Source of the DNA: Hyunsoonleella flava | Lineage (GTDB): Bacteria; Bacteroidota; Bacteroidia; Flavobacteriales; Flavobacteriaceae | DNA: 64,000 nucleotides | Assembly: GCF_004310325.1 (NCBI RefSeq) | Contig: NZ_SIRT01000002.1 | Coordinates: 248,001-312,000 of the forward strand | Direction: 5' to 3' | Shown: in pieces, positions 52,344 through 61,487 of the stretch | Layout: every line of letters begins with the position of its first letter | Numbering within the stretch: position 1 is the first letter of the stretch | The notes under the pieces: generated by a model | The model's input: only the letters and a program-made list of their open reading frames with translations | Databases searched by the model: none | Told to the model about the DNA's origin: nothing | Translations under genes and position numbers: made by a program

Positions 52344-53588
52344 CTACAATGTGGTAAGGTACCAAATACTAAAACCGATTAAGAAAAGAATTCCAAGCCA
52401 GCTTAAAACATGCAGTATAGTTGAAGGCCTCCATGCTGCAGGTGTATGTTTCCCTGAGATAAGCGCATAATTGATAATAGCGAAGAATGGTGCGGTAATA
52501 AAGGATAATATGGTAGCTATTTTGATAAGTAATCCCATTTCAGATGCCAAAAACAAAAAGATGTAGATGGTGCCCAAAGCCAGCATAACTATCCAGAATA
52601 AATAGCCATATTTAAAGCTTTTGTCCATAAGTAACTCCGAAGTTCTGTCCATTGAGCGAGGGGAAGCGTCAAGTGTAGTAAGTGTGGTACTAAACATGGT
52701 GGTAAATGCCGCAATGCCAATAATAATATATGCCCAATTGCCAAGGCTTGTAGTGTACATGTCAATAAGCTGGCCTGCAAAAACCCCTGCAGAACCACTA
52801 AACGTTTCGCCACTATTAAACATCGCTAAAGCACCTAAAAGCACAAAGCCAATGCCCAGAATGATAGTTCCAATATAGCCCACGTTAAAATCAAAAAGAG
52901 CACCTTTGATAGAAAAGCTGGATTGATTTTTCTTTTTTTCCAACGTCCAGAGCGAATGCCATACTGATATGTCCAATGGTCCAGGCATCCAACCCATAAA
53001 GGCTATCAAAAATGCAACTTCTAGACTGTTTTCTGGTAAAACCTGAGCAATTGATAGTGCTGATGTATTGTTAAACAATGCCATAAATACTGCAGCAACA
53101 GTACTAATGGATAGTGTAATGATGATGACTTTAATAAGGTTGTCTAATAATTTGTATTTACCCAAAAGCAATAAGGACAAACAAATTACCAAAATTATAA
53201 TAGACCATATTTGCACACTATTCATTGAAGTTCCACCTATTTCAAATGGTTTGAATTCGTAAAATAAAGAGGATGCTATACCGGCCGTTACTATAGTAAC
53301 GGCCATTTGTACCACAAACATGGTTCCCAAGGTTAAAACATAGTAAGCTATTAATGTGCCTTTTCCTAGTTTTTTATATCCGTCTAAAAGGCTTTCTCCT
53401 GTTGCGGCAGCATATCTAGGGCCATATTGAAAAAATGGATACTTAAAAAGTGTTACTAAGATTAATGCCCAAATTAAGCCTAAACTAAAATCAGCTCCTG
53501 CTCTTGTAGACTGTACCAAATGAGACACACCAATTGCAGCGCCTGCAAACAATAGTCCAGGGCCAAGGTTTTTTAGTTTGTTAATCAT
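52344..53588 (-). CDS. Nramp-superfamily transporter with divergent metal site
   Basis: A 414-residue membrane protein with about eleven hydrophobic segments and the Nramp/LeuT-like layout. In true Nramp metal transporters helix 1 has DPGN and helix 6 has MPH. Here helix 1 reads AAIGVSHLVQ (residues 18-26) and helix 6 reads GWMPGPLD (199-206), so both metal-binding motifs are replaced. It is therefore a distant relative whose substrate cannot be inferred. Last gene of a four-gene run; it overlaps the sigma factor gene by 8 bp. Confidence 0.85.
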   Translation of the reverse strand: MINKLKNLGPGLLFAGAAIGVSHLVQSTRAGADFSLGLIWALILVTLFKYPFFQYGPRYAAATGESLLDGYKKLGKGTLIAYYVLTLGTMFVVQMAVTIVTAGIASSLFYEFKPFEIGGTSMNSVQIWSIIILVICLSLLLLGKYKLLDNLIKVIIITLSISTVAAVFMALFNNTSALSIAQVLPENSLEVAFLIAFMGWMPGPLDISVWHSLWTLEKKKNQSSFSIKGALFDFNVGYIGTIILGIGFVLLGALAMFNSGETFSGSAGVFAGQLIDMYTTSLGNWAYIIIGIAAFTTMFSTTLTTLDASPRSMDRTSELLMDKSFKYGYLFWIVMLALGTIYIFLFLASEMGLLIKIATILSFITAPFFAIINYALISGKHTPAAWRPSTILHVLSWLGILFLIGFSIWYLTTL

Positions 53589-54132
53589 TTTTATTATTAA
53601 TTACTTCGGCAAGTAATTTTTTAGCTCTCAGCAGTTTTACCTTTACATTGTTTATAGGTTCGTCCAATTCTGCAGAAATCTCCTTATAACTTAACTCTTG
53701 AAAGTACCTTAAATTGATAACTTTTTGGTAATGGGGTTTTAACTTTTTAATATCACGAAGCAGGTTAGCTAGGTTTTGTTCCGTAATAAGTTTGTCTTCA
53801 ACAGTAGGGGATTTATCTAAAATTTGATAGGCACTATTATCATCTTTTGAAATGATATGCTTAATAGATTGTTTTTGCTTTCGAACTAAATCGATATGAA
53901 TATTCTTTGAAATGGTAATCAACCATGTTTTGAACTTGTACTGTTCATCAAATGTTTCAATTCTATCAAAAGCTCTGGAGAATGTTTGTATGGTGATATC
54001 TTCGGCGTCATTTTCATTCTGTACGCGTTTCAACTGAAAGCCATATACATCATCCCAATATAAATCCAATAAAAAATTAAAGGCCTTTTGGTCATTGTTT
54101 TTAGCGCGAGAGATTGCTTCTTCTATTTCCAA
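53581..54132 (-). CDS. RNA polymerase ECF-type sigma factor
   Basis: A 183-residue sigma-70-like protein. Region 2: FNFLLDLYWDDVYGFQLKRVQNENDAEDITIQTFSRAFDRI with KFKTWLITISKNIHIDLVRK; region 4: VINLRYFQELSYKEISAELDEPINNVKVKLLRAKKLL. It is embedded between a glycosyltransferase gene (10-bp overlap) and the Nramp-like transporter gene (8-bp overlap) without a recognisable anti-sigma gene, so its control is unclear. Confidence 0.92.
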   Translation of the reverse strand: MEIEEAISRAKNNDQKAFNFLLDLYWDDVYGFQLKRVQNENDAEDITIQTFSRAFDRIETFDEQYKFKTWLITISKNIHIDLVRKQKQSIKHIISKDDNSAYQILDKSPTVEDKLITEQNLANLLRDIKKLKPHYQKVINLRYFQELSYKEISAELDEPINNVKVKLLRAKKLLAEVINNKND

Positions 54133-55238
54133 TGTTTGGGTTTTGAGATGATATTATTTATAAAGATAGCCATTTGGGAAATAATTAAAAAGATTTCTAG
54201 AAAGGGTAAAAACAGAATAAGGTCCTTTTCATTGAGTTTTTTTGCTGAAAATCCATATGTAACAAAGGTGATTATAAATCTTATCACGATTAATGCGATA
54301 ACATAAATAGGGAAATGCCAAAATGTTAATAATGTAATAGACAACACCCAAAATAAGAAGCTGGATGTGTAAAAGAAAGCTAAGGTTATCTTGTGGTTTA
54401 GCTTATAGTGTTTTGCGGTTGAAACATGCCTACGTTTTTGCTTGAACCAACTTTTAAATGAAGTTTTAGGCAGCGAAGTGGTAAAACTATCAGTGGAAAC
54501 ACAAATACGTGTATTCGAGTTAGTCGCTGCTTCATTTACAAACAAATCGTCGTCACCCGAGCGAATATGCATATGCTTCATAAAACCATTTACCTTGAAG
54601 AATTGTGCCTTTGTATATGCTAAATTCCTGCCAACTCCCATATATGGCATTCCTAATTTGGCTAGTGAGAGATAACTAATTGCTGTATGCAATGTTTCAA
54701 ACCTAATTAGTTTATTTAGAAACGAGTTTTTCACTTTGGAATAGGCACCATAACCCAAAACAATGGAGGTTTGGGAGTTAAAGTTTGAAACCATATCCTT
54801 AATCCAATATTTTGAAACTGGTTTACAATCGGCATCTATAAACAGTAAAACATTGTGTTTTGCCGCTTTTATACCAAGAGTTAAAGGGTATTTTTTATTG
54901 CCCCAAAAGGTTTCTACAGGTTCTACATTAACTATTTTAATATGTTGATTCACTTTGGAAAAACTTTCCATGACTTCTAAGGTATCATCATGAGAAGCAT
55001 CATTAATTAAAACAACTTCAAAATTTTTATAGTCCTGTTGAATTACTGAGGGCAAAAACGTTTTGAGGTTTTCTGCTTCATTCTTGGCACAAATGATAAC
55101 TGAAACAGGTGTAGTAGGGTTTTTAACTGCTTTTTTCGAATTGCGAAATGCAAATTTCCCGAAGATGTGTAAGTAAAAGAAAGCTTGAATTAAGACAACT
55201 ACAATGAGAGTGTAGATTGCAATGTCCAGAATAATCAT
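54123..55238 (-). CDS. family 2 glycosyltransferase, membrane-bound
   Basis: A 371-residue GT-A enzyme anchored by an N-terminal helix (LDIAIYTLIVVVLIQAFFYL) and two or three C-terminal ones. The nucleotide-sugar site is VSVIICAKNEAENL, the DxD-type metal site LFIDADCKP, the acceptor motif RSGDDDLFVNE and the QKRRH form of the QxxRW motif. It resembles polysaccharide or glycolipid synthases. Probably co-transcribed with the small gene upstream and the sigma factor downstream. Confidence 0.88.
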   Translation of the reverse strand: MIILDIAIYTLIVVVLIQAFFYLHIFGKFAFRNSKKAVKNPTTPVSVIICAKNEAENLKTFLPSVIQQDYKNFEVVLINDASHDDTLEVMESFSKVNQHIKIVNVEPVETFWGNKKYPLTLGIKAAKHNVLLFIDADCKPVSKYWIKDMVSNFNSQTSIVLGYGAYSKVKNSFLNKLIRFETLHTAISYLSLAKLGMPYMGVGRNLAYTKAQFFKVNGFMKHMHIRSGDDDLFVNEAATNSNTRICVSTDSFTTSLPKTSFKSWFKQKRRHVSTAKHYKLNHKITLAFFYTSSFLFWVLSITLLTFWHFPIYVIALIVIRFIITFVTYGFSAKKLNEKDLILFLPFLEIFLIISQMAIFINNIISKPKHWK

Positions 55239-55241
55239 GAA

Positions 55242-55448
55242 TTATTTCGAATGTTGCGGTTCATTACATTCGCTAAACTGGTCTGGAGTTTTTCCACAAA
55301 AACCACAAGCTTCTCCATCTTTATTCAACATAGGATTTTGGCTAGCGCATGTGCCAGCAAATTTTCCATCTTTTTTAGCCCAAATTTTAATGGCTATTCC
55401 AGCTACACCAAGACCTAACAAAAGTAGTGTAATCAGTAGAAGTTTCAT
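55242..55448 (-). CDS. small single-pass membrane protein with Cys-rich C-terminus
   Basis: A 68-residue protein: an N-terminal membrane helix (LLLITLLLLGLGVAGIAI) then a short soluble tail with four Cys (GTCASQNP, ACGFCGKTPDQFSEC). The start at 55448 is chosen because the -7 box at 55464-55471 lies inside the longer frame. The pattern GTCASQNPMLNKDGEACGFCG is one I have seen in flavobacterial membrane proteins of unknown function. It stands 3 bp upstream of the glycosyltransferase gene and leads that operon. Confidence 0.75.
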   Translation of the reverse strand: MKLLLITLLLLGLGVAGIAIKIWAKKDGKFAGTCASQNPMLNKDGEACGFCGKTPDQFSECNEPQHSK

Positions 55449-55463
55449 GTAAATGATTTTGTG

Positions 55464-55471
55464 CAAAGATA
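55464..55471 (-). promoter_or_regulatory. -7 box of the four-gene GT/sigma/Nramp operon (TATCTTTG)
   Basis: Exact TANNTTTG match on the minus strand, 15 nt before the ATG at 55448. Confidence 0.65.
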
Positions 55472-55600
55472 CAGTTTTTAGCAAAAAACAATGGTATTTG
55501 GTTGTTCATAATTAGTAGGATGTGACCTAAGTGTTTTTTAGGTGTCTCATTACTAATATATTACAATTTCATTATTAACCAATTAAAACTAGATAACATT

Positions 55601-56287
55601 ATGAAAAAACTATTAGCTGAATTTTTTGGAACTTTCTGGCTGGTTTTTGGAGGTTGTGGTAGTGCCATTTATGCTGCTGCTTTTCCAGAAGTTGGTATTG
55701 GTCTTTTAGGCGTTTCATTAGCCTTTGGTTTAACTGTTTTAACCATGGCTTATGCTGTAGGACATGTATCTGGAGCACATTTTAATCCCGCTGTATCTTT
55801 AGGGTTATGGGCTGGTGGAAAATTTGAAGGGAAACACCTTTTAGGTTACATTATTGCACAAATTATTGGAGCTGTAGCGGCAGCAGGAGTTTTGTATCTC
55901 ATCGTTTCAGGTAAATCTGATTTTACTGATATTGGCGGTTTTGCGGCTAACGGTTATGGAGAATTATCACCTGGAGGCTATAGTATGGTTTCTGTGTTAG
56001 TAGCAGAATTTGTACTAACTATGTTTTTCCTTTTAATCATTTTAGGAAGTACTTATCCAAAAGCACCAAAAGGATTTGCAGGAATTGCTATAGGTTTAGC
56101 ATTAACCCTTATTCATCTAATAAGTATTCCAATTTCAAATACATCTGTAAACCCTGCAAGATCTACAAGTCAAGCTTTATTTGCTGGAGGCGATTTTACA
56201 GCACAGTTATGGTTGTTTTGGTTGGCACCAATAGCAGGAGCTATAGTGGCTGGCTTTATACATAAAGCATTTTTCGATAAGGAATAA
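55601..56287 (+). CDS. aqpZ: aquaporin Z-type water channel
   Basis: A 228-residue six-helix channel with both half-helix motifs: HFNPAVSLG and [10 protein letters not shown]. The residues around the pore (aromatic/Arg filter: Phe near the first helix, Arg after the second NPA) fit water-selective AqpZ. It carries its own upstream region with the imperfect inverted repeat ACCTAAgtg...TTTAGGT (about 55523-55541). It converges with the anti-sigma gene across a shared terminator. Confidence 0.95.
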   Translation: MKKLLAEFFGTFWLVFGGCGSAIYAAAFPEVGIGLLGVSLAFGLTVLTMAYAVGHVSGAHFNPAVSLGLWAGGKFEGKHLLGYIIAQIIGAVAAAGVLYLIVSGKSDFTDIGGFAANGYGELSPGGYSMVSVLVAEFVLTMFFLLIILGSTYPKAPKGFAGIAIGLALTLIHLISIPISNTSVNPARSTSQALFAGGDFTAQLWLFWLAPIAGAIVAGFIHKAFFDKE

Positions 56288-56324
56288 AGAGAATAACCTG
56301 TAATAAGAGTTATTAATAGCAAGT

Positions 56325-56360
56325 AAAAAGCCTCTTCCAAATTATGGAAAGAGGCTTTTT
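56325..56360. terminator. bidirectional intrinsic terminator
   Basis: Hairpin with AAAAAGCCTCTT / AAGAGGCTTTTT arms and a short inner stem CCA/TGG, between aqpZ (+) and the anti-sigma gene (-). Confidence 0.88.
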
Positions 56361-56385
56361 CAATAATTAAAGCTATATTAATTCA

Positions 56386-57174
56386 CTACTGCAAGCTTAT
56401 TTTAGCTACAGAGTTTTCTAAAGACGCTACGGCGTTACCACCTTTAGGTTCAATTGTAATGTTTAAACCTGTTGCGTTTTCAGTAAAAGGAATTCTTTTA
56501 AGTTGTCTATCAGTTTCACTCAATATACCTAAACTTACCATTTTACCTTGTAAATCTGCCCAAATTTGATAACACTGTTCCTCCGGCAACTGTGGTAAGG
56601 ATACCACATCTATCATTGATGTTTTTTCCCTTGGGTTAATATAGGCTACAGTTTTTAAATCTCTAGCACGCTCATTACCTTGAATAATATATTTATAAGT
56701 CTCAGGATCATTTAAGCGTTTAAACTGTTCCATTACAGCATCCAATTTTTTATTATTCATTTCAATATCGCCTCTTAAATCAAATATTTCATCAACAACC
56801 ACCTGATTTTCTTCAGTTAGTTTTTGATTTTGATTGTAGAATAAATATGAAGTAGCTGCAAAGGCAATAGCTGCAATACTAGCTGCAATACTTAATTTAT
56901 ACCACTTTTTATATTTTACTTTTCGTGGTAAAGCAACAACCGGTGTATCATCAAGTTCCTCTAAAATATTGTTTAGTGTTTGTTTAGGAGCTTCAATGGC
57001 ATTGCTTTTAGCAACAATCTCTAAATTATGCTGCAGTGTGTTATATGCATTTTCTACCTCTGGATATCTTGCAATGTAGGTTTCCACCTGTTCCGTTTCG
57101 GAAACAGTTGTTGTACCCATTAGATATTTATCTAAAAGGCCTGAATTTAAAAAAGTAGTTATTTTCTCATTCAT
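56386..57174 (-). CDS. anti-sigma factor (RskA-like)
   Basis: A 262-residue single-pass membrane protein. Cytoplasmic N-terminus with an anti-sigma helix pair (LDKYLMGTTTVSETEQVETYIARYPEVENAYNTLQ), a membrane helix (LSIAASIAAIAFAATSYLFY, about 92-111), a short coiled coil (EENQVVVDEIFDLRGDIEMNNKKL) and a periplasmic RskA-type domain (VSLPQLPEEQCYQIWADLQGKMVSLG, LNITIEPKGG). No zinc-binding HxxxCxxC. It lies 12 bp behind a sigma gene and should inhibit it until a membrane or envelope signal releases it. Confidence 0.9.
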   Translation of the reverse strand: MNEKITTFLNSGLLDKYLMGTTTVSETEQVETYIARYPEVENAYNTLQHNLEIVAKSNAIEAPKQTLNNILEELDDTPVVALPRKVKYKKWYKLSIAASIAAIAFAATSYLFYNQNQKLTEENQVVVDEIFDLRGDIEMNNKKLDAVMEQFKRLNDPETYKYIIQGNERARDLKTVAYINPREKTSMIDVVSLPQLPEEQCYQIWADLQGKMVSLGILSETDRQLKRIPFTENATGLNITIEPKGGNAVASLENSVAKISLQ

Positions 57175-57186
57175 GACTAGGTTTTA

Positions 57187-57717
57187 TTAAGGATTGTAAA
57201 TTTTTTTCAATTCTCTCAATCCAATTTTTAATCTCGATTTTATAGTCCCCAACGGAATATCAAGCTCGTCGCTCGCTTCCTGTTGTGTCATACCTTCAAA
57301 AAATAGCGCGTTTATCACTATTTGATACTTCTCATCCAAGGTGCCTAAATGGGTTTTAATATCTAAAACATCTTGGTTCAAAGAGTTCGTTGTAATTTTA
57401 TATACGCTAGAATTATCGATTTGGACTTCTTTTTCGATTTTATTTTTTAAAGACCGGGTTTTATCAATGGCCGTATTGTATGCAATTCTGTAAAGCCAAG
57501 TGAACAGTTTTGCCTTGGATGCGTCATACTTTTTAGCATAGCGCCATATTTTTACAAATGTTTCTTGCAGAACATCTTGAGCGGTATCTTCATCAGTAAT
57601 TACCTTTCGGATAACACCATAAAGGGCATCGGCATAATTTTCATAGAGTAAGGAAATAGCTCTTTTGTCGCTATTTTTCAATAAGTTAACTATTTCTTTT
57701 TCTATGTTTGAAATCAA
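57187..57717 (-). CDS. RNA polymerase ECF-type sigma factor
   Basis: A 176-residue sigma-70-like protein with region 2 (ISLLYENYADALYGVIRKVITDEDTAQDVLQETFVKIWRYAKKYDASKAKLFTWLYRIAYNTAIDKTRS) and region 4 (VINALFFEGMTQQEASDELDIPLGTIKSRLKIGLRELK). It is paired with the RskA-like anti-sigma gene, 12 bp downstream. The -7 box at 57765-57772 is the housekeeping type, so the pair may be transcribed by the main sigma factor. Confidence 0.94.
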   Translation of the reverse strand: MISNIEKEIVNLLKNSDKRAISLLYENYADALYGVIRKVITDEDTAQDVLQETFVKIWRYAKKYDASKAKLFTWLYRIAYNTAIDKTRSLKNKIEKEVQIDNSSVYKITTNSLNQDVLDIKTHLGTLDEKYQIVINALFFEGMTQQEASDELDIPLGTIKSRLKIGLRELKKIYNP

Positions 57718-57764
57718 TGTAAGTTGGTTTAATCAGTTGTTCTGTAATAGAAACAGATAAACGT

Positions 57765-57772
57765 CAAAGTTA
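57765..57772 (-). promoter_or_regulatory. -7 box of the sigma/anti-sigma operon (TAACTTTG)
   Basis: Exact TANNTTTG match on the minus strand, 47 nt before the start codon of the sigma gene. Confidence 0.6.
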
Positions 57773-57786
57773 GAAATTTATTTAAA

Positions 57787-58800
57787 CTATAAGATATTTA
57801 CTTCAGTTTCAATTGAAATGTCAAATAATCTAAACACGGTTTTTTGAATCAATTTTGATAGCTCAAAAATATCAGAACCCTCAGCGCCTCCGTAGTTTAC
57901 AAGAACTAATGCTTGATTTTTGTGTACACCGTAATTTCCAAAACGTTTACCCTTAAAACCCGCTGTTTCAATAAGCCATCCCGCAGGCACTTTTACCTCG
58001 CTGTTGGAAATTGGGTAACTTGGTATCTTCTTGAAATTACTTTGTAGTTTTTTAAATTTCTTTTTGGAGATTACAGGATTTTTAAAGAAACTACCGCTAT
58101 TTCCTATCTCTTTTGGATTAGGGAGTTTGCTTTCTCTTATAGCTATTACAGCTTTCGAAATAGCTTGAATTGTTGGGTTTTTAACGTTTTGGGCATTTAA
58201 CTCTGATATAATTGCACCATAATCCATATGAAGTTTATGATTGATTTTTGATAAACGAAAAACAACGGATGTAATGATGTATTTGTCCTTTGCTTCATTT
58301 TTAAAGATAGAATTTCTGTAACCAAAATTACAATCGTTTTTGGTAAAAGTGGTTTCTTCTAGTGTATCAATATTTAAGGCATTACAAGAGACAAAAGTAT
58401 CTTTTAATTCTACACCATAAGCACCAATGTTTTGTATAGGTGCCGTACCTACGTTTCCTGGAATCAGGGACAGATTCTCCAAACCACCAAAGTCATTATC
58501 TAAACACCAAAGTACAAACTCATGCCAGTTTTCGCCGGCATTGGCCTCTACATAAACAAAATTGTCATCTTCATTTTTAATAGAAATACCTTTGATGTTA
58601 ACATGAATAACCAATTTATCTTGATCTTGGGTTAATAGCATATTGCTGCCGCCACCCAAAACAAGTTTGTCAGGATAATTTTTATTGGCTAAAAGCTTAG
58701 TTAATTGATTAGTATTTGTAACAGAGGCAAAATATTTCGCTTTAACATCGATACCAAACGTATTGAAGTTTTTAAGAGATATGTTTTGCTGTATTTGCAT
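57787..58800 (-). CDS. murB: UDP-N-acetylenolpyruvoylglucosamine reductase
   Basis: A 337-residue type I MurB that makes UDP-MurNAc for peptidoglycan. The FAD segments are LVLGGGSNMLLT and GLENLSLIPGNVGTAPIQNIGAYGVE; the catalytic Ser lies in GNSGSFFKNP and the substrate Arg in NFGYRNSIFK. The C-terminal Glu is in the ISIETEVNIL end. It shares one base (the start A and the last base of the stop) with the aminotransferase gene upstream. Confidence 0.96.
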   Translation of the reverse strand: MQIQQNISLKNFNTFGIDVKAKYFASVTNTNQLTKLLANKNYPDKLVLGGGSNMLLTQDQDKLVIHVNIKGISIKNEDDNFVYVEANAGENWHEFVLWCLDNDFGGLENLSLIPGNVGTAPIQNIGAYGVELKDTFVSCNALNIDTLEETTFTKNDCNFGYRNSIFKNEAKDKYIITSVVFRLSKINHKLHMDYGAIISELNAQNVKNPTIQAISKAVIAIRESKLPNPKEIGNSGSFFKNPVISKKKFKKLQSNFKKIPSYPISNSEVKVPAGWLIETAGFKGKRFGNYGVHKNQALVLVNYGGAEGSDIFELSKLIQKTVFRLFDISIETEVNIL

Positions 58801-59990
58801 TAATCTTTATACACTTTAAGTGCTTCTTTTATAATGTTAACCGCCTTAATTAAATCTTGTTTATTAAGCACGTAAGCAATTCTAATTTGGTTTGTGCCAA
58901 TACCTTTAGTAGAGTAAAAGCCTTCTGCCGGAGCTACCATAACAGTTTCATTGTCAATACTAAAAGATTCCAATAGCCACCGTGCGAAATGGTCAGCATT
59001 TTTAACAGGAAGTTCTACGATGCAGTAAAAAGCACCTTTAGGTATTCCAATTTTAATACCTTCAATCTGTTGTAGTTCGGAAATTAAGGTATCTCTTCGC
59101 TCTATATATTCTTTTTTTACATCTTCAAAATAGCTTTGAGGCGTGCTTAAGGCAGCTTCACTAGCTATTTGCGCATACGTTGGTGGGCTTAACCGTGCTT
59201 GGGCAAATTTTAAAACGGTATATCTTATAGTTTCATTTCTGGTAACTAAACACCCAATCCTTGCACCACACATACTATATCGTTTAGAAACGGAGTCTAT
59301 CACTATAGTATGTTCATCAAGTCCTTCTAATTCTAGAATTGAATAATGGGAATGTCCGTCATACGTGAACTCTCTATAAACTTCATCAGATATCAAAAAT
59401 AAGTCGTGTCGCTTTGCTATATCCGCTAATTGTTCAATTTCTTCTTTGGAATACAAGTAGCCAGTTGGGTTTCCAGGGTTGCAAATCATAATTGCCTTTG
59501 TGCGGGAGCTAATCAATTTCTCAAATTCTGCAATGGATGGGAGTGCAAAATTATCCTCAATACTCGAAATTATGGGTCTTACTTTTATGCTATTAGCCGT
59601 GGCAAAAGCAATATAATTTGCATAAAATGGCTCACAAATAATCACTTCGTCATCAGGATCCATAATACTTCCAAAAATAAATGAAATAGCCTCACTTGCA
59701 CCTGTGGTAACTATAATATCGGTATGTGAAACTTTTATATTATGATAAGCGTAGTAATCTGCAATTTTTTTTCTATAAGTGTCTGACCCTTCTGAACGAG
59801 AATAAGATAAAACCTCAATATTATTCTCTTTAACGGCTTTTAAGGCAACTTCTGGTGTTTTTATATCTGGCTGGCCAATATTTAGGTAATAAATGGACTT
59901 TCCTTTAGCTTCAGCTTTTTCAGCATAAGGGACAAGCTTACGTATTGGCGATTCGGGCATATTACGCCCTTTTTGAGATATTGAAGGCAT
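58800..59990 (-). CDS. PLP-dependent aminotransferase (class I/II)
   Basis: About 396 residues. PLP Lys is in DSVSKRYSMCGARIG, the PLP-binding Asn and Tyr in MICNPGNPTGY and ISDEVYREF. It resembles the aspartate/aromatic-type aminotransferases of Bacteroidota that begin MPxIS-x-RG-x-x-MPxSPIRKLVP, so I placed the start at the ATG 59990 (MPSISQKGRNMPES) rather than at an upstream TTG. A TAATTTTTG element (one base longer than consensus) lies at 60017-60025. Substrate unproven. Confidence 0.9.
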   Translation of the reverse strand: MPSISQKGRNMPESPIRKLVPYAEKAEAKGKSIYYLNIGQPDIKTPEVALKAVKENNIEVLSYSRSEGSDTYRKKIADYYAYHNIKVSHTDIIVTTGASEAISFIFGSIMDPDDEVIICEPFYANYIAFATANSIKVRPIISSIEDNFALPSIAEFEKLISSRTKAIMICNPGNPTGYLYSKEEIEQLADIAKRHDLFLISDEVYREFTYDGHSHYSILELEGLDEHTIVIDSVSKRYSMCGARIGCLVTRNETIRYTVLKFAQARLSPPTYAQIASEAALSTPQSYFEDVKKEYIERRDTLISELQQIEGIKIGIPKGAFYCIVELPVKNADHFARWLLESFSIDNETVMVAPAEGFYSTKGIGTNQIRIAYVLNKQDLIKAVNIIKEALKVYKD

Positions 59991-60103
59991 TAAATAACTG
60001 TTAGAGGGCAAAGTTGCAAAAATTATCTTAAAAAATGCCCCTAAATTACAGGTGCTTTACAAAGATTTGTAACTTGATTTTCAATTTTAGTGAGTTTTAG
60101 GTA

Positions 60104-61444
60104 ATGGTGAGATTTTTATACATCCTATGTTTTAGTTTGTTTTCCTTTACTGGAGCAATAGCACAAAGTCAATTTATGCTTCATAGCAAAAAGACTAATG
60201 AGAAAATTAAGTTCAAGTTAATTAACAATCTTATCGTTTTTCCAGTTGAGGTAAATGGAGTGGAACTTTCGTTTCTGCTGGATACTGGCGTGAGCAAACC
60301 TATAATTTTTAATATTCTTAATGTTTCAGATAGTTTAAAGATAAAAAATACAGAAACTATTTTTCTGCGGGGTTTAGGTGAGGGCGCCTCCATCGAGGCT
60401 TTGAAGTCTAAAAATAATGTTTTAAAAATTGGAGATGCCATTAAGATCGACCAAGATTTATACGCCATTTATGACAAGGCCTTAGATTTTACACCTAAAT
60501 TAGGTGTTCCAATACATGGCATCATAGGATTTGATATTTTGAAGGATTTTATTGTTGAAATAAACTATTCCAAACAGTTTTTGAAATTACACAAACCTTA
60601 CACTTTCATTTATAAAGAATGTAAAACCTGTGAGATTTTTAATTTGGAGTTTCATAATAATAAACCGTACATGTATGGGATGCTGCATAACAATGGAAAA
60701 AACACTCCTGTAAAATTACTTATTGATACAGGTGGTAGTGATGCTTTGTGGCTATTTGAAGATGAAGAGAAGGGAATAACGCCAGGGGAATATTATTTTG
60801 ACGATTTTTTAGGACACGGACTCAATGGAAGTGTGTATGGTAAACGCTCAAAAGTAGACGCATTTTCCCTAAAGCATTTTAATTTGAAGCACGTAAATGT
60901 AGCATATCCTAATGCTGAGTCTATAGTTTTTAATAATATGATGCAAGATAGAAATGGAAGTATCTCAGGAAATATATTGAGGCGTTTTAATCTTATTATT
61001 GATTATGGAAGAGCAAAAATTACATTAAAAAGAAACAGCAACTTTAAAAAACGATTTAGCTATAATAAATCTGGTATTATTGTAGAGTACAGTGGTTATC
61101 GTTTTGTGAAAACCGAAAGTAAAGATGTTGAAATAAAAGGTAAAGGTTTTGATAATTCGGTAGCTCCAAGCTATGTAGCTTCAAACAACTTTGAGATAAG
61201 TCTGAAACCTGCGTATGCGATTGTGGAGTTGAGGGAAGGCTCTCCTGCTGAAGAAGCTGGATTACAAAAGGGAGATATTATTCTCAATATAAATGGAAAA
61301 TCAACTCATAATTTTTCGTTACAGCAAATCACGCAGTTTTTTCATGGAGAAACCGGTAAGACGATAAAACTTGCTGTAGATAGAAAAGGCGTTAAACGTA
61401 CTTTTAGTTTTAGGCTAGCAAATCCATTCAATAAAAAAACCTAG
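60104..61444 (+). CDS. exported retropepsin-like aspartyl protease with PDZ domain
   Basis: A 446-residue protein: signal peptide (about 1-20), two aspartic-protease half-domains, each with the active-site triad (LLDTGVSKP near residue 60, LIDTGGSDAL near 208), and a C-terminal PDZ domain (SPAEEAGLQKGDIILNINGKS). The second half has hydrophobic GSISGNILRRFNLIIDYG following it. This is the clan AA protein-family layout common in Bacteroidota; periplasmic location. Both halves have the Asp, so the enzyme should be active. Substrates unknown. Confidence 0.9.
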   Translation: MVRFLYILCFSLFSFTGAIAQSQFMLHSKKTNEKIKFKLINNLIVFPVEVNGVELSFLLDTGVSKPIIFNILNVSDSLKIKNTETIFLRGLGEGASIEALKSKNNVLKIGDAIKIDQDLYAIYDKALDFTPKLGVPIHGIIGFDILKDFIVEINYSKQFLKLHKPYTFIYKECKTCEIFNLEFHNNKPYMYGMLHNNGKNTPVKLLIDTGGSDALWLFEDEEKGITPGEYYFDDFLGHGLNGSVYGKRSKVDAFSLKHFNLKHVNVAYPNAESIVFNNMMQDRNGSISGNILRRFNLIIDYGRAKITLKRNSNFKKRFSYNKSGIIVEYSGYRFVKTESKDVEIKGKGFDNSVAPSYVASNNFEISLKPAYAIVELREGSPAEEAGLQKGDIILNINGKSTHNFSLQQITQFFHGETGKTIKLAVDRKGVKRTFSFRLANPFNKKT

Positions 61445-61461
61445 ACAGAAGCCTAGGTTTT
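61436..61461. terminator. bidirectional intrinsic terminator
   Basis: Stem AAAACCTAG / CTAGGTTTT with an 8-nt loop, overlapping the end of the protease gene and reading toward the DUF1573 gene on the other strand. Confidence 0.75.
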
Positions 61462-61487
61462 AAATACTTTTTAAAGTAAGGAAAGCA

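Noticed and set aside
55523-55541. Imperfect inverted repeat upstream of aqpZ as an operator
   Set aside because: Too short and AT-rich to separate from chance; mentioned only with the gene.
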